Of a DNA stretch of 64,000 nt, positions 16,602-25,371 are shown piece after piece. A model generated the notes under the pieces. The model was not told the origin of the DNA, did no database searches, and saw only the letters and a list, made by a program, of their open reading frames with translations. Position 1 is the stretch's first letter. Each line of letters begins with the position of its first letter. Made by a program: the position numbers and the translations under genes. The stretch covers positions 930,001 through 994,000 of the forward strand of contig NZ_CP041403.1 of assembly GCF_014844135.1 (NCBI RefSeq). The letters are read 5' to 3'. This stretch comes from Arcobacter sp. FWKO B. Lineage in GTDB: Bacteria > Campylobacterota > Campylobacteria > Campylobacterales > Arcobacteraceae.

Positions 16602-17321
16602 TTATGTTGGTCTTCCAACTTTATCAACTAAACTTTCACTTAATTGACTCATCCCTTCAATCACTTTTTGTGCTTGCCCAAGTCTTCTGTGAGCATCAAT
16701 CAACGCAACCATTGCAGTTACACCATTAACATTTGATTTTTCTAAAGCACCTTGCAATACAAAGCCTTCATTATTTACAATATTTTCTGTAAAAAATTCA
16801 TCTTTTACCTGATAGTTATTGTCACCTATCTTTTCTAAATTTGTATACTCAGATTTTACTATACCCAAAAGTTGTGCAATCTCTTCTTCTTCAGCCATTA
16901 TAGGCTCATTCTCTGCATTTAATACTTCATATCCATTTTTATTAACAACTCTATCATCAAGTATATGAAATGTTCCATCTCTTGTTAATACTATTTCACC
17001 ATCTGGGGCACGAAGCTTAAAAAAAGTATCATTTTGTTTTAATGCAAAATCCAATTTATTACCAGTTTGTATGACAGGTCCTGCTGAACCATCTATATAA
17101 TTGTCATTCAATTTTGGCATTGTATTTGTTACACTATCTATTACTGTAGGCTGTATATTTTGTTCCCTAGCTACTTTTAGATAGTTATTAAAAGTTCCTT
17201 CAGCAACACCCTCTTGCTTAAAACCTGATGTATTTAAGTTTGCAAGATTGTGTGAAATTTTATCAACCCTATTAAACTGATTTATCATAGAAGCTGCTAA
17301 CTGATGGACTGCTTTATTCAT
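16602..17321 (-). CDS. flgF: Flagellar rod protein FlgF-like
   Basis: A 239-residue FlgF/FlgG-family rod protein: N-terminal helix with KISHNLANLNTSGFKQEG, central domain with LTRDGTFHILDDRVVNKNGY, and a C-terminal NVNGVTAMVALIDAHRRLGQ helix. The central domain is shorter than in FlgG, and a canonical flgG exists at 18855, so FlgF is the better name. It builds the proximal rod. It lies between the cheZ-like gene and flgB in the same operon. Confidence 0.82.
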   Translation of the reverse strand: MNKAVHQLAASMINQFNRVDKISHNLANLNTSGFKQEGVAEGTFNNYLKVAREQNIQPTVIDSVTNTMPKLNDNYIDGSAGPVIQTGNKLDFALKQNDTFFKLRAPDGEIVLTRDGTFHILDDRVVNKNGYEVLNAENEPIMAEEEEIAQLLGIVKSEYTNLEKIGDNNYQVKDEFFTENIVNNEGFVLQGALEKSNVNGVTAMVALIDAHRRLGQAQKVIEGMSQLSESLVDKVGRPT

Positions 17322-17336
17322 ACATAAACCCTTATT

Positions 17337-18275
17337 TTAGTTTTTATTAAACTCTGCAATTAAAGCTTCTAAATCATCACCGCCAACAAGATCAGAGTTA
17401 TTATCACCATGAATATGTTTTGCAACAGCAACTTCTTTATGACTTCCATCATCTTCAAATAAATTATTCAAATACCCAGAAAGTTTTCTAATAACTGCCA
17501 TTACTCTTTCAATCTTTTGTCTATTGATATCATGAAACTGCATAAGTTCCATAGCTTCAAAAAGTTGCATATTTTCAGCATCTACACGAGAGTTTATAAT
17601 CTTTACACTATCTTTTAAAGCTAATGCAGACTCATAATTAGCATTAAAAACACCAATATTTGGAAACTTTTTACTTAAAGCATCCATTAGAGTGATTTGT
17701 TTATCTAAAAACTGGTCAAGCTTTTTATTCTCTTGTTGGATCACATTATTTTCATCAAGTATAAAACTCAATACATCAAATATCTTTGATGCTTTTTCTT
17801 CACTATCATTTGCAACTTCACTAAGTTGATTGATAGGTTTGTGGTCTTTTGTAACAGGATAAGGAAACACTCCTTCTTCCACTTTTTTTGAAGCCCATGA
17901 ACTTGCAATCTTTTCTATTTCATCATCGCTGTTCTTTGCAGAAGGAGCACTTGTTTTTGTACTCTCTTCTTTTTTAGGCTCAGGAATAGATGCTGGAGCT
18001 GGTGTATCAGTGACACCACCAATAGAAGCAAGCATAGCTTCTATATCATCATCACTCATACTAGCACTATCATCTTCTGTTGGTGTTTCTCCACTAGCTA
18101 CTTCATTTTCAGTTGTATTATCAACCAAAGATGCTATATCATCTTGTGATAATGGGGTATCATCACTTGCTATGCTAACATCCTCTTGCTCAACACTACC
18201 TTGGCTAGATTCTTGATCATCATCTAGCTCGATGCCATTCATTAAGGCTTCTATCTCTTCTTGACTCATACTCAT
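17337..18275 (-). CDS. CheZ-like chemotaxis phosphatase with FliM-N-like motifs
   Basis: A 312-residue protein. The C-terminal half is helical and ends with MQFHDINRQKIERVM, where D249 and Q253 are spaced as the catalytic Asp and Gln of CheZ (DxxxQ). The last residues (GDDLEALIAEF) resemble the CheY-binding tail of CheZ. The acidic N-terminal region carries three copies of a motif like the CheY-binding FliM N-terminus: residues 3-13 (MSQEEIEALMN), 42-52 (LSQDDIASLVD) and 73-83 (MSDDDIEAMLA). It follows cheY directly. Dephosphorylation of CheY-P is inferred, not proven; it could also act as a phosphate sink or adapter. Confidence 0.7.
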   Translation of the reverse strand: MSMSQEEIEALMNGIELDDDQESSQGSVEQEDVSIASDDTPLSQDDIASLVDNTTENEVASGETPTEDDSASMSDDDIEAMLASIGGVTDTPAPASIPEPKKEESTKTSAPSAKNSDDEIEKIASSWASKKVEEGVFPYPVTKDHKPINQLSEVANDSEEKASKIFDVLSFILDENNVIQQENKKLDQFLDKQITLMDALSKKFPNIGVFNANYESALALKDSVKIINSRVDAENMQLFEAMELMQFHDINRQKIERVMAVIRKLSGYLNNLFEDDGSHKEVAVAKHIHGDNNSDLVGGDDLEALIAEFNKN

Positions 18276-18306
18276 TGTAAAACCTTTTATACTTTATATA
18301 ACAAAC

Positions 18307-18678
18307 TTACTTTTTCATTACCCCATCAAGCTTTTCTTTTAATATTTCTGCACTAAAAGGCTTAACTATATAGTTATTCACACCAGCTTTTAGAGCTGTT
18401 ACAACCTCTGCTTTACCACCTTCAGTAGTAATCATAATGATAGGTATTTTAGTGTGATTACCCTCTTTTCGTATTTTTTGAACAAGCTCCAAGCCATTCA
18501 TATTTGGCATATTCCAGTCAGTTAAAACTATATCATATTGACCTTCACTAAGTAATTTCCAAGCTTTCAGACCATCTTCTGCCTCATCAAAATCACTTTT
18601 GCTAAAGCCTAGCTGCATAACTACATTACCAATAATTCTTCTCATTGTAGAACTGTCATCAACAATTAAAATTTTCAT
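18307..18678 (-). CDS. cheY: Chemotaxis response regulator CheY
   Basis: A 123-residue single receiver domain. It shows the acidic pair D7-D8, the phosphorylation site D54 (TDWNMPNMNG), a Thr switch residue in MITTEGGK and the conserved Lys in VKPF. Phospho-CheY binds the switch and changes rotation. The ATG at 18678 is preferred to the upstream in-frame start because it gives the family start MKILIVDDSS and has AAAGG before it. It heads the long minus-strand motility operon, with a -10 box at 18718-18723. Confidence 0.93.
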   Translation of the reverse strand: MKILIVDDSSTMRRIIGNVVMQLGFSKSDFDEAEDGLKAWKLLSEGQYDIVLTDWNMPNMNGLELVQKIRKEGNHTKIPIIMITTEGGKAEVVTALKAGVNNYIVKPFSAEILKEKLDGVMKK

Positions 18679-18717
18679 CAAACAACCTTTAATTTTAAAG
18701 TTCAAAACTTTTGGTTT

Positions 18718-18723
18718 ATTATA
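18718..18723 (-). promoter_or_regulatory. -10 box of the cheY operon
   Basis: TATAAT on the minus strand, 40 bases before the cheY start, in the divergent gap with flgG. The surrounding tract is rich in T, as usual for sigma70 promoters of this phylum that lack a clear -35. Confidence 0.5.
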
Positions 18724-18821
18724 TTACATTGCATTTAAAGATAACCTTAAATCAAAATTAGTTTTATTTATCTATTAAAATAGAATATATTCATTTAATA
18801 AGAGTTTAAATTAACTTTAAA

Positions 18822-18827
18822 TATAAT
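18822..18827 (+). promoter_or_regulatory. -10 box of the flgG unit
   Basis: TATAAT on the plus strand about 28 bases before the flgG ATG, in the divergent region with cheY. AAGGAG at 18844-18849 is the ribosome binding site. Confidence 0.5.
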
Positions 18828-18854
18828 TAAGGTTATTAAGACGAAGGAGTGCTT

Positions 18855-19643
18855 ATGATCAGGGGACTTTATACAGCAGCCTCAGGTATGCTTGCTATGC
18901 AAACACAAATTGATGTAACATCAAACAATATTTCAAATGTTAATACTACAGGTTTCAAAAAAGATCGTGCAGAGTTTCAAGACCTTATGTATGAAGCTCT
19001 AAACTATACTGGTGGTGCAACTTCTGACATCAGCAGAAACCCTACTGGTATTGATGTTGGTATGGGTGTAAGAGTATCTGGTATACAAAAAGCATTTTTA
19101 CAAGGTAACCTAAAACAAACGGGAAACTCTCTTGATATGGCTATAGAAGGTAAAGGTTTTTTCCAAATAACTTTACCAAATGGTGAACTAGCATATACAA
19201 GAAATGGCTCTTTTAAGGTTGATAATGAGGGTGCAATTATTAATGGTTTAGGATATAGACTTGAACCAGAAATAGTAATACCTGAAAATTTGATTAACTT
19301 ATCAGTTGCAAATGATGGGACTGTATCAGCTATGAACCCTACTACTGGTGATACAGAAGTTTTAGGTCAAATTTTAATTGTTGATTTTATAAATCCTGCT
19401 GGTCTTAGCCCTTATGGTGATACAATGTTTGTTGAAACTGAAGCTTCAGGTGCACCTATAGAGGGTGTTCCTACTGTTGATGCATTTGGTAGCCTAAGAC
19501 AAGGGATGATAGAGTCATCAAATGTTGCACTTGTTAATGAAATGGTTGATTTAATAACAGCACAAAGAGCATATGAGGCAAATTCAAAAGCAATCACAAC
19601 AACAGATGATATGCTTGACATCGTTAATAGATTGAAAAGGTAA
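18855..19643 (+). CDS. flgG: Flagellar distal rod protein FlgG
   Basis: A 262-residue distal rod protein with the near-invariant start MIRGLYTAASGMLAMQTQID, then SNNISNVNTTGFKKDRAEF, and the C-terminal SSNVALVNEMVDLITAQRAYEA helix. The ATG at 18855 is preceded by AAGGAG at optimal spacing; the upstream in-frame GTG at 18849 overlaps that site and is rejected. It is transcribed away from the main motility operon and leads into two genes of unknown role. Confidence 0.95.
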   Translation: MIRGLYTAASGMLAMQTQIDVTSNNISNVNTTGFKKDRAEFQDLMYEALNYTGGATSDISRNPTGIDVGMGVRVSGIQKAFLQGNLKQTGNSLDMAIEGKGFFQITLPNGELAYTRNGSFKVDNEGAIINGLGYRLEPEIVIPENLINLSVANDGTVSAMNPTTGDTEVLGQILIVDFINPAGLSPYGDTMFVETEASGAPIEGVPTVDAFGSLRQGMIESSNVALVNEMVDLITAQRAYEANSKAITTTDDMLDIVNRLKR

Positions 19644-19657
19644 TAGTATTTAATAAT

Positions 19658-20107
19658 ATGAATCTTGAAGAACTAAAAAAAAGAAGAGAAGAAAACTTTT
19701 TAAGACACAAAAAGAAAAAAAGGGAATATTATCTCAAAAAGAAATTACAGCTTGAAGAAAAAACTTCCCCTGAAGTTAGAGCTGTAATTGATTATGATAA
19801 AGAGTTAAACAACCTTAGTATTGAAGATTTTACTTCTAAAATAAAAGAAATCGCAAGAAAACAAAAATCTCATATTGATGATAGGAAAGATATTATTATT
19901 GCAAAAATTCAAGAATATAGAAAGAAAAAACAAAAATACTATAAACAAAACAAAGAAAAAAGACTTGAATACGACAAAGAGTATAGAGAAAAGAAAAAAG
20001 AAGAACTAAAAGAGTATAGAAAAGAGTATTATGCTAGAAATAAAGAGAAAATTCTAGCAAAACAAAGAGCAAAAAGAGCTTTAAACAAATCTAAAAAAAG
20101 TGAGTAA
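19658..20107 (+). CDS. Very basic Lys/Glu-rich coiled-coil protein
   Basis: A 149-residue cytoplasmic protein of unknown function. About half of it is Lys, Glu and Arg. It has two helical halves joined by a short less charged part (about 37-60). The second half repeats YRKKKQKYYKQNKEKR and YRKEYYARNKEKI-type units, which resemble charged helical spacers seen in phage and HNH-type proteins. It lies 14 bases after flgG and four before the SPOR-type gene, so the three are probably one unit. Nucleic-acid binding is possible from charge, but that is speculation. Confidence 0.75.
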   Translation: MNLEELKKRREENFLRHKKKKREYYLKKKLQLEEKTSPEVRAVIDYDKELNNLSIEDFTSKIKEIARKQKSHIDDRKDIIIAKIQEYRKKKQKYYKQNKEKRLEYDKEYREKKKEELKEYRKEYYARNKEKILAKQRAKRALNKSKKSE

Positions 20108-20110
20108 AAA

Positions 20111-21175
20111 GTGGCTAAAGATGAAGAACAAAATCTAAATGAAATGCAAGATACTCAAGATAGTGAGCAAAATTTAGAAACTTCAGATACTGATACATTT
20201 GATCAGACTCAAAATCAAAACTCTGAAGGTGAGCCAATACCTGAAGGTGATTTAACTTCCCAAGACTCTACTGAAGAAGAATTTTCTGAGCCTCCACAAA
20301 AAAAAGCAAAAAAACTCAATAAAATACTTCTAATATCAATTGGTGCACTAATATTTACTTTGTTAGTTTTACTAGTTTTATTTTTTGTTGGTGTATTTGA
20401 CAAAGAAGAACCACAACCTTCATTAAACCCTGAGTTAGATGGAACTGCCCTAACACAAGAAACTATTGTATTACCTTTGTATCAATTTGATATAAATGAT
20501 ATTAATGTAACTAGATTAAATAAAAACTTGTCATCACTTATTAGCTATGTCCCTGCACAAACACCACCTATTCAAGTAGAAAGCTCCCAACAAAACCAGC
20601 AAATGAAAGAGTATGAATTTTATGATGAAGATATAGAAAACCTATTTGTACCAAAAAGTGTTGATGAAGAGGAAGTTCTTATTACACAAAATGATACTCA
20701 ATCCAATGAAGAACTTGATATAATAGATATTACCCATGAAAAAGATGAAGAAGTAGTTGTAGAACCAGTCGTTATTGCACAAACTCAAGAGCAAACACCT
20801 ACTATCATAGATGATACTTTACCAATTGCTTCTGTTGATGAACCAATTTTAGTTACTGAGCAAACTCCACTTCAAACGCAAATTACAACAGAAGAAAAAA
20901 AAGGGAATCAATTTTTAAAATTTATTCAAGTAGCAACATTAAAGTATAAATTATATACTCAATTTCTAAAAGAGATAAAAGCTGTAGATGCTAGAATTTC
21001 AATATGTCAAGAAGATAGAGGTAGAATACAAATTTTTATAGGACCTTTTTTAGAAGATGAAAAAAGAGACTTTGTTATAAAACAAATAAATAAAAATGTT
21101 GTCCATGACGCTTTTGCTATTGAATTCACCCAAGATGAATTCAATAAGCGTTGTGGCATACATGAAGCTAATTAA
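20111..21175 (+). CDS. Membrane-anchored SPOR-like protein
   Basis: A 354-residue bitopic protein. The N-terminal cytoplasmic part (1-70) is acidic and disordered. A membrane helix follows at about 74-95, then a long Gln/Glu/Thr-rich linker. The C-terminal domain (about 275-345) fits a SPOR fold: FIQVATLKYKLYTQFLKEI, then RIQIFIGPFLEDEKRDFVI. SPOR domains bind denuded peptidoglycan at division sites. Start is GTG at 20111, four bases after the previous stop. The 3' end overlaps the convergent gmk by four bases. Function in division or flagellar anchoring is open. Confidence 0.7.
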   Translation: MAKDEEQNLNEMQDTQDSEQNLETSDTDTFDQTQNQNSEGEPIPEGDLTSQDSTEEEFSEPPQKKAKKLNKILLISIGALIFTLLVLLVLFFVGVFDKEEPQPSLNPELDGTALTQETIVLPLYQFDINDINVTRLNKNLSSLISYVPAQTPPIQVESSQQNQQMKEYEFYDEDIENLFVPKSVDEEEVLITQNDTQSNEELDIIDITHEKDEEVVVEPVVIAQTQEQTPTIIDDTLPIASVDEPILVTEQTPLQTQITTEEKKGNQFLKFIQVATLKYKLYTQFLKEIKAVDARISICQEDRGRIQIFIGPFLEDEKRDFVIKQINKNVVHDAFAIEFTQDEFNKRCGIHEAN

Positions 21176-21798
21176 TTTGCCATCCAAGTTGCTATAATAT
21201 TATCTTTATCAAAAAGTGATGTTTTTAACATAGCAACTTTTGCTATAGAGATTAGCTTTAAAGATGCTTCTTCTAAATTATCATTAATTAACACATAATC
21301 ATATAAATCGATACTATTTATCTCTGTTTTAGAATTAACTATCCTTTTTTGGATAATATCAGTAGCATCAGTAGCTCTTGATGTGAGTCTTTGTTCTAAT
21401 ATTTTTAAACTAGGTGTTGTTATAAAAACAGATGTAACATATTTATTAAGTTGGGACTTTCTTACTAAATCATGCCCTTGTACATCTATATCAAATATAA
21501 CAAGCTTATTTTCTTCTAAAGCTTTTATAATCGGTTTAAGGGATGTACCATAATAGTTATTATGCACTTGTGCATACTCTAAAAACTCACCTTTTTGGAT
21601 ACCTGCTTCAAACTCTTCTTTTGATACAAAGAAATAATCAACTCCATTTTCTTCACCAACTCTTGGTGCCCTTGTGGTTGTAGATATGGAAAAATAGTAA
21701 CTATCTATGTTTTTATAAAGTTCTTTTAAGAGTGTTGATTTACCACATCCACTAGGACCTGATAGGATTAAAATCGCTCCACTATTTAGCTTTACCAT
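21172..21798 (-). CDS. gmk: Guanylate kinase
   Basis: Converts GMP and ATP to GDP and ADP in the cytoplasm. The 208-residue product has the P-loop GPSGCGKST (residues 14-22), the GMP-binding STTTRAPRVGEENGVDYFFVS stretch and the HNNYYGTS motif, followed by the lid region and FDIDVQGHDLVRK. Length is normal for the family. It follows the pseudo-receiver gene by one base. Confidence 0.95.
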   Translation of the reverse strand: MVKLNSGAILILSGPSGCGKSTLLKELYKNIDSYYFSISTTTRAPRVGEENGVDYFFVSKEEFEAGIQKGEFLEYAQVHNNYYGTSLKPIIKALEENKLVIFDIDVQGHDLVRKSQLNKYVTSVFITTPSLKILEQRLTSRATDATDIIQKRIVNSKTEINSIDLYDYVLINDNLEEASLKLISIAKVAMLKTSLFDKDNIIATWMAN

Positions 21799-21799
21799 T

Positions 21800-22564
21800 T
21801 TAGTCCTTTAATTTTAGTATTAAATTAATCTCTTTCCCATCAGCAAGAGCATCAACAACATCTTGATTTAATCTCTCAAACAATGGTTTTAGTTCTGTTA
21901 TATTGTACTGAGATAATACAAGTTTAATTGGCTTATTTTCTTTAAATTGATACTCTTTTACTTCTTCTAGTGCTTTATCAATAATTTCAGATAAATCTAG
22001 CCAATCATCTTCATCTAGTTCATCTATTGTAGTTGCTTGTGATGTTGGTTTAGGGTCTAAAAGGCTTTTGATTTTACTTAATTCAAGGCTATCTAAAACT
22101 CCCCCATTTTTTATAGTAGGTTTTGGTATTATAGACTCATCACACTCTTGCTCAATGTCACTTGCTATATCATCAACCAAAGAGTCTAAATAATGAATTG
22201 TGTTTTCAGTTTCAAAATCTTGTATTATTCTTGCTTTATTAACTTTTTTTTCATCTTGTTGTATATTAAAAATTTGTGTTTGTAATATTGTAAATAACTG
22301 TGTAGGTAAAAATGGTCTATTTATAACAAAATCTTTTGACTTATCAAAAGACAATTCATATGCACTTATAGCACCAAGCTTTTTTGTGTATTGTTTAATA
22401 ATATTAAATCTATCATCAATAAAATCTGTATCCAAAACAATAATATCATACTTTTGTGTAATTTGAGTGTCACTTTTTACATCTAGTTTAATATCTAGTT
22501 TATTACATACTAGCGTAAAAATTTTCTCAATAATAACTTCTTTTGTAACTAACAATAAATTCAT
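21800..22564 (-). CDS. Protein with degenerate receiver-like N-terminus
   Basis: A 254-residue protein not assigned to a named family. The first 110 residues look like a receiver domain that lost key residues: NLLLVTKE replaces the acidic pair, IIVLDTDFIDD holds a candidate phospho-site Asp, and FVINRPFLPTQLFTIL sits where receivers have the conserved K-P-F. The rest is acidic with several helices, including DELDEDDWLDLSEIIDKALEE. It lies between a LolD-type ATPase gene (four-base overlap) and gmk. A phosphate-independent signalling or scaffold role is inferred. Confidence 0.6.
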   Translation of the reverse strand: MNLLLVTKEVIIEKIFTLVCNKLDIKLDVKSDTQITQKYDIIVLDTDFIDDRFNIIKQYTKKLGAISAYELSFDKSKDFVINRPFLPTQLFTILQTQIFNIQQDEKKVNKARIIQDFETENTIHYLDSLVDDIASDIEQECDESIIPKPTIKNGGVLDSLELSKIKSLLDPKPTSQATTIDELDEDDWLDLSEIIDKALEEVKEYQFKENKPIKLVLSQYNITELKPLFERLNQDVVDALADGKEINLILKLKD

Positions 22565-23262
22565 TTTAACTCTATCAACCCTTTACCCTCTAATTTATAT
22601 ACCTTATCACATCTATATGCTAACTCTTCCTCATGTGTTACTAAAACCATTGCTGCATTGTTTGTATTTATATAATCAAACAACACACTAAAAACCACAT
22701 CTGCAGTTTTTTTATCAAGATTGCCTGTTGGCTCATCTGCGAATATTACCATAGGCTTCTTAGTTAAAATCCTAGCAATAGAAAGCCTTTGTTGCTGTCC
22801 ACCAGACAAACTTCCTATACTTTGCGACATAACATGCTCTATACCCAATACCTTTAGTAACTCATTGTCTATATCTGTATTATTTAATAATTTAGATATT
22901 TCTAAGTTTTCTGTTGCATTAAATCCTCTAAAAAGATAATGTGCCTGGAATATTATACCAAAATATTCTCTTCTTATCTTTAAAATATCATCAAAACTGT
23001 CACAATACAATGAGTTATTTTGAAATTTTACTTCACCACCAATAGGTTTTAGTAAAGTTGATAAAATATTTAGTAATGTAGATTTTCCACAACCACTACT
23101 ACCAATAATAGCGATTTTTTGTTTTGTATAGATATTTAGATTGATATTTTCAAAAAGGGGATAATCAAAGGAGTGTGATAAATTTACAGCCTCCAAAAGG
23201 GGCTGTAAATTATTTGAAGTATTTGTATCGTTGTTGTCCGAATTTAATTTAACATTCAACAT
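22561..23262 (-). CDS. ABC transporter ATP-binding protein, LolD/MacB type
   Basis: An ATPase of up to 233 residues with Walker A GSSGCGKST, a Q-loop in IIFQAHYLF, the signature SLSGGQQQRLSIARIL, Walker B VIFADEPTGNLD and the H-loop VLVTHEEEL. The DEPTGNLD variant is typical of the LolD/FtsE/MacB group, so lipoprotein export is a reasonable guess. No permease is adjacent. The true start is uncertain: the first 18 or so codons run through a repetitive AATGTTGAATGT-type tract and a hairpin, and homologous sequence begins only at LLEAVNLSHSF. Confidence 0.82.
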   Translation of the reverse strand: MLNVKLNSDNNDTNTSNNLQPLLEAVNLSHSFDYPLFENINLNIYTKQKIAIIGSSGCGKSTLLNILSTLLKPIGGEVKFQNNSLYCDSFDDILKIRREYFGIIFQAHYLFRGFNATENLEISKLLNNTDIDNELLKVLGIEHVMSQSIGSLSGGQQQRLSIARILTKKPMVIFADEPTGNLDKKTADVVFSVLFDYINTNNAAMVLVTHEEELAYRCDKVYKLEGKGLIELK

Positions 23263-23282
23263 TCTACATTCAAACTTTGGTA

Positions 23283-24332
23283 TTAACCAAGTTGAGCTGC
23301 AACTTCGCTAGCAAAATCAGTAACTTGTTTTTCTATACCTTCACCAAGTTCAAATCTTATATAATCAACTATTTTAATAGATGGATCAGTATCAGCTATT
23401 GCTTGTTCTACTGTTTTTTTATCATCCATTACATATGCTTGTGATAATAATGCAAATCTTTGATCAAGTGGAGTATTATCAGTAATAAATCTCTCTATTT
23501 GACCTGGAAGGATTTTATCCCAAATTTTTTCAGGTTTTCCACTAGCTTTTAGTTCAGCTTTTAAGCTCTCTTCAACTTCAGCCATAATAGCTGGTGTAAG
23601 TTGAGATTTACTAACAAACTCTGGAACTCTCTTAAGTGGTTTTTTTAATCTTGCAAGTTCTTCGTTTTCTTTTTCTACTTCAGCTTTAATAGCTAAAAGT
23701 TCTTTTTCAACAAATTCTGGATCAAGTTCAGTATAGCTAATAACTGTTGGTTTCATTGCACTTGCATGCATTGCTATACTTTTTAATAATGCAGCTGTTT
23801 TTTCTCTAGCTTCTGGAGCACAAGTTGCACCAACTATTACACCAACTCTTCCATTTGTGTGAACATAACCATTTACTACACCATTATCTGTAGATACAGT
23901 TACCATTTTTCTTGCAACAAGATTTTCACCTATTGTTGCGATATTTGTATTTAAGTACTCTTCAAAAGATGTACCATTAATTGTTGTTTTTAATAACTCT
24001 TCAGTTGATGCACTTCCAGTTGATTGAACATGAGCAGTGATATCTTGAGTTAATTTAATAAAATTTTCATTTTTAGCAACGAAATCTGTTTGAGAATTAA
24101 TCTCTGTCATTGAAGCTTTTGTAAAATCATCACTTACTAAAATTGTGATTAAACCTTCAGCTGCAACATTTCCAGCTTTTTTAGCAGCTTTTCCAAGTCC
24201 TGCTTCTCTTAGTTTATCAACTGCTAATTGCATATCTCCATCAGTTTCAACAAGAGCTTTTTTACAATCCATCATACCTGCGCCAGTAGATTCTCTTAGC
24301 TCTTTAACCATTGCTGCTGTAATTTCTGCCAT
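23283..24332 (-). CDS. tsf: Translation elongation factor Ts
   Basis: Nucleotide exchange factor for EF-Tu. The 349-residue protein has the N-terminal UBA-like domain (MVKELRESTGAGMMDCKKALVE), the TDFVAKNENF motif that contacts EF-Tu, and a long second core domain. It is longer than the enteric protein but normal for this phylum. It follows rpsB by one base, the conserved rpsB-tsf order. Confidence 0.97.
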   Translation of the reverse strand: MAEITAAMVKELRESTGAGMMDCKKALVETDGDMQLAVDKLREAGLGKAAKKAGNVAAEGLITILVSDDFTKASMTEINSQTDFVAKNENFIKLTQDITAHVQSTGSASTEELLKTTINGTSFEEYLNTNIATIGENLVARKMVTVSTDNGVVNGYVHTNGRVGVIVGATCAPEAREKTAALLKSIAMHASAMKPTVISYTELDPEFVEKELLAIKAEVEKENEELARLKKPLKRVPEFVSKSQLTPAIMAEVEESLKAELKASGKPEKIWDKILPGQIERFITDNTPLDQRFALLSQAYVMDDKKTVEQAIADTDPSIKIVDYIRFELGEGIEKQVTDFASEVAAQLG

Positions 24333-24333
24333 C

Positions 24334-25134
24334 TTAGTCCTCCTTAGAAAAATCTTCTTCAGTTATATCATCAGACTCAGCCATAGCTTCTTCTAATACC
24401 TCTTGAACTTCTTGCTCACTTACAGGAGCTGATTCAATTGTTCCACCATTTTCTAAGAAAATTGCTTTACCTTCATTCATAGCTTCAGCCATTTCTGAAC
24501 AAAACAATTGAATTGATCTAATTGCATCATCATTTCCTGGGATTGGGAAATCGATAACATCTGGATCACAGTTTGTATCTATTGGAGCTACAACTTTAAT
24601 CCCTAATCTTCTAGCTTCAGCAATAGCGATTTTCTCTTTTGCAGCATCTATAATAAACATCATATCTGGTAAAACTTTCATATCTTTAATACCACCAAGA
24701 TATAATTCAAGTTTTTCTTCTTTTCTATTAAGCATTAAAGCTTCTTTTTTTGTAAGAAGTGAAGTTTGACCTTCTTCTTTCATTTTTTTGATAACTTCAA
24801 GTTTTCTTATTGATTTTTTGATTGTTCCGTAGTTTGTAAGCATACCACCTAACCATCTGTAGTTAACATATGGCATACCACAGCTAATTGCAGCTTGTTT
24901 TACAGTTTCGCTAGCTTGTTTTTTAGTCCCTACGAAAATCATAGTTTGACCTTGAGCAGCAGCGTCTCTTACTACATTGTATGTATATCTAAAATATCTT
25001 AGTGTTTTTTGTAAATCTATGATATAGATATTCTTTCTTACACCAAAGATGAATTTTTTCATTTTTGGATTCCATCTTCTTGTTTGGTGACCAAAGTGTA
25101 CACCACACTCCAACAAATCTTTCATTGTAACCAT
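24334..25134 (-). CDS. rpsB: 30S ribosomal protein S2
   Basis: A 266-residue small-subunit protein. Recognised by [20 protein letters not shown], the [13 protein letters not shown] segment, [19 protein letters not shown] and [19 protein letters not shown]. The ATG at 25134 has AAGGAG six bases before it. An acidic C-terminal tail is normal. It heads the rpsB-tsf operon, with a -10 box about 140 bases upstream that leaves a long leader. Confidence 0.97.
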   Translation of the reverse strand: MVTMKDLLECGVHFGHQTRRWNPKMKKFIFGVRKNIYIIDLQKTLRYFRYTYNVVRDAAAQGQTMIFVGTKKQASETVKQAAISCGMPYVNYRWLGGMLTNYGTIKKSIRKLEVIKKMKEEGQTSLLTKKEALMLNRKEEKLELYLGGIKDMKVLPDMMFIIDAAKEKIAIAEARRLGIKVVAPIDTNCDPDVIDFPIPGNDDAIRSIQLFCSEMAEAMNEGKAIFLENGGTIESAPVSEQEVQEVLEEAMAESDDITEEDFSKED

Positions 25135-25272
25135 TGTTTTGCTCCTTGCAATTATATATTTTTTTTGGTTTAGCCTCTGTATCCCTTAACACTTTCGTGC
25201 AACCAATTCAAGGAATTGATACATGTGAGGTTTCTACTACTTAAAGTTTTTACTTTCAACAATAGAGGTGCG

Positions 25273-25278
25273 ATTATA
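25273..25278 (-). promoter_or_regulatory. -10 box of rpsB-tsf
   Basis: TATAAT on the minus strand within GGGTATAATCGC. The predicted leader is about 130 bases and contains a small hairpin (CAATTC/GAATTG) near 25202-25216, a possible site for autoregulation by S2, as known in other bacteria. No homologous leader is recognised. Confidence 0.5.
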
Positions 25279-25336
25279 CCCAAATTTTTATAAAATGAAT
25301 CTTAAAGCATATCTATCATTTTAATCATTTTTTAGG

Positions 25337-25342
25337 TATAAT
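25337..25342 (+). promoter_or_regulatory. -10 box of the pseudouridine synthase gene
   Basis: TATAAT on the plus strand within TTTAGGTATAATGAAA, 30 bases before the ATG at 25372 and preceded by a T-rich tract. Confidence 0.5.
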
Positions 25343-25371
25343 GAAAACAAAATTATTACACAGGGCATTAA

